The notes beneath the pieces are model-generated. The model ran no database searches. It worked only from the letters and a program-made list of their open reading frames with translations, and was not told where the DNA came from. A stretch of DNA of 64,000 nucleotides from the NCBI GenBank assembly GCA_024734555.1, contig JANPWX010000359.1:1449042-1513041 (forward strand). The letters run 5' to 3'. Positions 61,087 through 64,000 of the stretch are shown piece after piece (position 1 is the stretch's first letter; every line of letters begins with the position of its first letter). The position numbers and the translations under genes are program-made. This DNA is from Trochalopteron elliotii (taxonomy: Eukaryota > Chordata > Aves > Passeriformes > Leiothrichidae).

Positions 61087-64000
61087 ACTTCTGGTTGAGT
61101 GGAAAAGGAAGGACATTACATTAAGTGATGGGCTTTTCTTCTTCTGGTCATGACTCAAGCTTTCGGTTTACTAGACTATGTCTACTTAGCCTTTTTACAT
61201 TTGTGTTTTGAAATGTGTACCTTCATAATATAGGTAATACATCCCTTTATTTAATCAAGAAAATGGTAAGTATTACTTTTGTGGCCATTAAGTCTCTATT
61301 TTTTACCCCACAAATAGATGGTCCTTCTAATATTGTTGCCTGATTTTTCTCTTTTCAACTTTTCCATATTATTTAACTCAATAACCTTGGGTGTTTCTCA
61401 GTTAGTCAGGGTTTGTATTGCTTTGACCATGATTAAAATTTGATGTTTAGATATTTATTGTGTATATATGTATAAGTATTTATGTACATTTCATAACTTC
61501 ATTTTGTATAAAGGAATTTATATGAAACACTAGAAATGAGCCTGTGTATATAGTACATCTTTTATTTTGGGGAGCCTAATAGAGTTTAAAGACTAAACAA
61601 AAGAAAAGAATTTTGGGGCTTTTGTGAAAAAGCACTTCAAGCACTGTAGCTATCTTAAATGCGTTCACAATATTTTGAATAATTTGTCCCTTTTCAGTCA
61701 CAGTCTCTGAGCTGAAACCAACCACAAAATTCAACCAGTTAGTCTGTTAGCTCAAATTTATAAAAACATGGTTCAGGGGGTTCTTAACTTACATTCTTGT
61801 TTGTAGTTTAGTTTTTTTTAGGCTTGGTTTCAGTTACAGAACATTTCAGAACAAGTTTCCTGGCATATGCTGGATCCTACGGTTATCTTCTTCACTGCAG
61901 TGTGTCTCAGCAATGATGGAATAACAGCCCCACAGCAATTACACTAAGTAGTGTTGCCACTGTATTTAATACTCTCTTATCTATTTTAATACAGTATAAC
62001 AGGTGGAAATTGAAGGCAACCTGCCGTCAACACAGCAGCTCAGAATGATGTTTTAGCATTTTTGTGAGAGCTACATAGATAGTAAACAGATTGTAAAAAA
62101 TGCAAGTAATTATATAAAGTTTAAGAAACTCTGTCGAAGTGGAGATAAATCAATAACACAATGGTCTTTTTCTGCTCCAGATTTGTTAAATAGATACAAA
62201 ACTAAAGACATGACAAATGACTCCTCAAACAGGAAATGATATTATGATTTGTTTTAGTCCATGAAGTAGGATTATTTGTTTCATTTAGATGTAGATAAAA
62301 AGATTTGTTTAGAAAATGAACATGTGTACCTATAAATATATAACTTGGATTAGATGATATTTTTATAAATCTACTTTAAAACCCATATTTGTCATAATCT
62401 GTCACAAATATTCTGATTTGGTATAAAAACTTTAGAAGGAGGTGAAAAGTCTGTGAAAACAGACTTTAAAAAATACAATTATTAATAGTGATCATAAATT
62501 TGTACCTTTAAGTAGGTTCTAAATGCTGATAAAGATTAATATTATTTTCTTTTCTGGTCTATCTATATTTTACTGTGATTTTCTTTTTTGTCTGAATATA
62601 TGATATATATTTTCTGGTTTTGGAACAAAGTTTGCTTTAAATGGTTTTAGTTTATTTTTTGTGTCTCATTCCCTTTCCATACAGTTGTGATTTTTTGAGT
62701 CATACACTGGCCACTGCAATAGTCATTTACCTCAGCACTCAAGCTAGCTCTTTAAAGCTTCTTCACAGAACTTTCCCTGTCAATATGTGGTGAAAGGGGC
62801 TATCTCAGCACACTGCTGGTTGCAAGTTCAACTTCAGCTTGAAGCCTGCATGGCATTTCTATAGAAAAGTACAAAACCTTCTCTCTAGGTCAAGTCTGCA
62901 TTTCATGTACAATCCCAGCAAGATAACTCTGCTGGAGAATGGTTTTAAATTAATTCTAGTTTCACTAATAATAACAACAGGGCCAGAGTCTGCAATCATT
63001 CCCTTCAGCCATGGTCTAATGATTATTTCACAAACAGCCATGTTGATTTACAGTGTTTGTATTCTCTTGGGGGTGATTAGTATCTTCACAATGCAGCCAG
63101 TGTAATGGATATTATTAGTGTTCTTGATATGTTTTTGTGCAAAATCAGCCAACATAGATTAATCTAGTTTCTGCCTTCTTTGTAGAGAATTGGTAGGGAA
63201 TATTCAGGAGAAATATAGGGCAACTGGGACAAGAGGTCATGGTTTCACCAGGTGAAGACAGATTCTAAGAGGAAGGCAGAAATTCAGTACTGATCGTCTT
63301 ATAATGACTCTGTTTATTACCTTTTGCCACTAAGAACTCCTTTAATTTCAGTGGAGCCATTTTCAGGGCAAATATACCCTATGACAGAAATTATGAAGAT
63401 GGACAGTGGTAGTAAATTATCTATGTGGGGCTCGGTTTCTCCCACTATGGCCTCTTGCATTATTCCCAGTAGAATCCTGGAGGAAGCAATGCAGCTCTTT
63501 CTTTGGTACTGCTCTTCTTCAGCAGAGGCAGGGAGGTAGTTAGAGAAAAACAGTAAGAAGCAACTGAAGTCTTGAGGACTCCATTCTCTATCATACATCA
63601 CAACTGTAGCTGAGGGGGGGAAAGAAAGACAGGGGTTGATTCACCTTTCTTTCCTATCTATTTCCTTCCCTAAATTCCAAAGACAAGAGGGGATGTAAAC
63701 CAGGTTTATATATTGGAAGGAGCACTTACTAAGTTCTCTGACCTATTTGGTGTAGAAGGAAAAATGCAGAATATGGCCCACCGATTTTTAAGTTTGAGGA
63801 AATAAATAAATTAAATTTGTTGTGGTTTTCGTCCTGCTTTAATTACAATGCCAGACACTTCAAATGTAGTTGTAGCCAGATCTTTTAGCATATTCAGTGT
63901 AAATTAAAATAATCATCCTGATTATCTGACAAGATCTATGTAAAGTGATCATAAAATAGATGGAATACAGTATTAATTTTCTTACTATAATATGTTGCCT

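Larger units (their letters stand above)
57387..64000. other. AT-rich unique DNA to window end, no gene recognised
   Basis: Short ORFs up to 105 codons (60679-60996, plus) without motifs. Pyrimidine tracts at 57990-58020 and 61050-61086 and an inverted repeat at 59493-59521 are listed separately. A G-rich run at 60602-60614 has too few separate G-runs for a quadruplex. Confidence 0.5.

Noticed and set aside
1..64000. tRNA genes, rRNA, CRISPR arrays or bacterial-type operons
   Set aside because: No B-box GGTTCGAATCC-type string, no spaced repeat array and no tandem coding genes were seen on either strand.

Overview
The window is AT-rich vertebrate nuclear DNA, most likely from a bird. The clearest evidence is a CR1 LINE 3' end at 43255-43857, which finishes in the family's typical tail (a 'ttggactccatgatctcagaggtc'-type block, then a short ATTCTGTG repeat). 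A second, shorter CR1 tail lies at 55891-55945. Three solo-LTR-like endogenous retrovirus remnants of avian type are also present. Nothing is bacterial: there are no operons, no ribosome-binding-site-led ORFs, no tRNA or rRNA genes and no CRISPR array.

I found no protein-coding gene that I can defend. The longest gap-free ORFs are 139-156 codons. In 64 kb at this base composition, roughly one ORF of that length is expected by chance, and none resembles a family I know. The window reads as a gene desert or the inside of a very large intron.

Layout: 1-8 kb is plain AT-rich DNA with a cluster of E-box and octamer-like sites near 0.96-1.1 kb, a T27 tract at 3.2 kb and a possible ancient MIR-like SINE at 7.0 kb. 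A plus-strand LTR lies at 8.08-8.57 kb. The stretch 8.6-20.4 kb is unique sequence. A short isolated CpG island with a strong CTCF-like core lies at 20.46-20.66 kb, followed by a minus-strand solo LTR at 21.77-22.24 kb and an AT-rich tandem repeat at 22.87 kb. From 23 to 38.5 kb the sequence is unique and contains a few exon-like segments. A second, larger CpG island at 38.52-39.29 kb is interrupted by a 374-base assembly gap, with a G-quadruplex motif just upstream of the gap. Then come the CR1 copy at 43.3 kb, a perfect 15-bp inverted repeat at 46.9 kb, the CR1 tail at 55.9 kb and a pyrimidine-rich plus-strand LTR at 56.8-57.4 kb. The remainder to 64 kb is unremarkable.

The two CpG islands are the only obvious promoter or boundary candidates. 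Any transcripts from them would probably be non-coding or belong to a gene whose coding exons lie elsewhere. Exon-like segments at 10.2 kb (minus), 27.8 kb (plus) and 31.3 kb (plus) are proposed only from splice-site context and an open frame.
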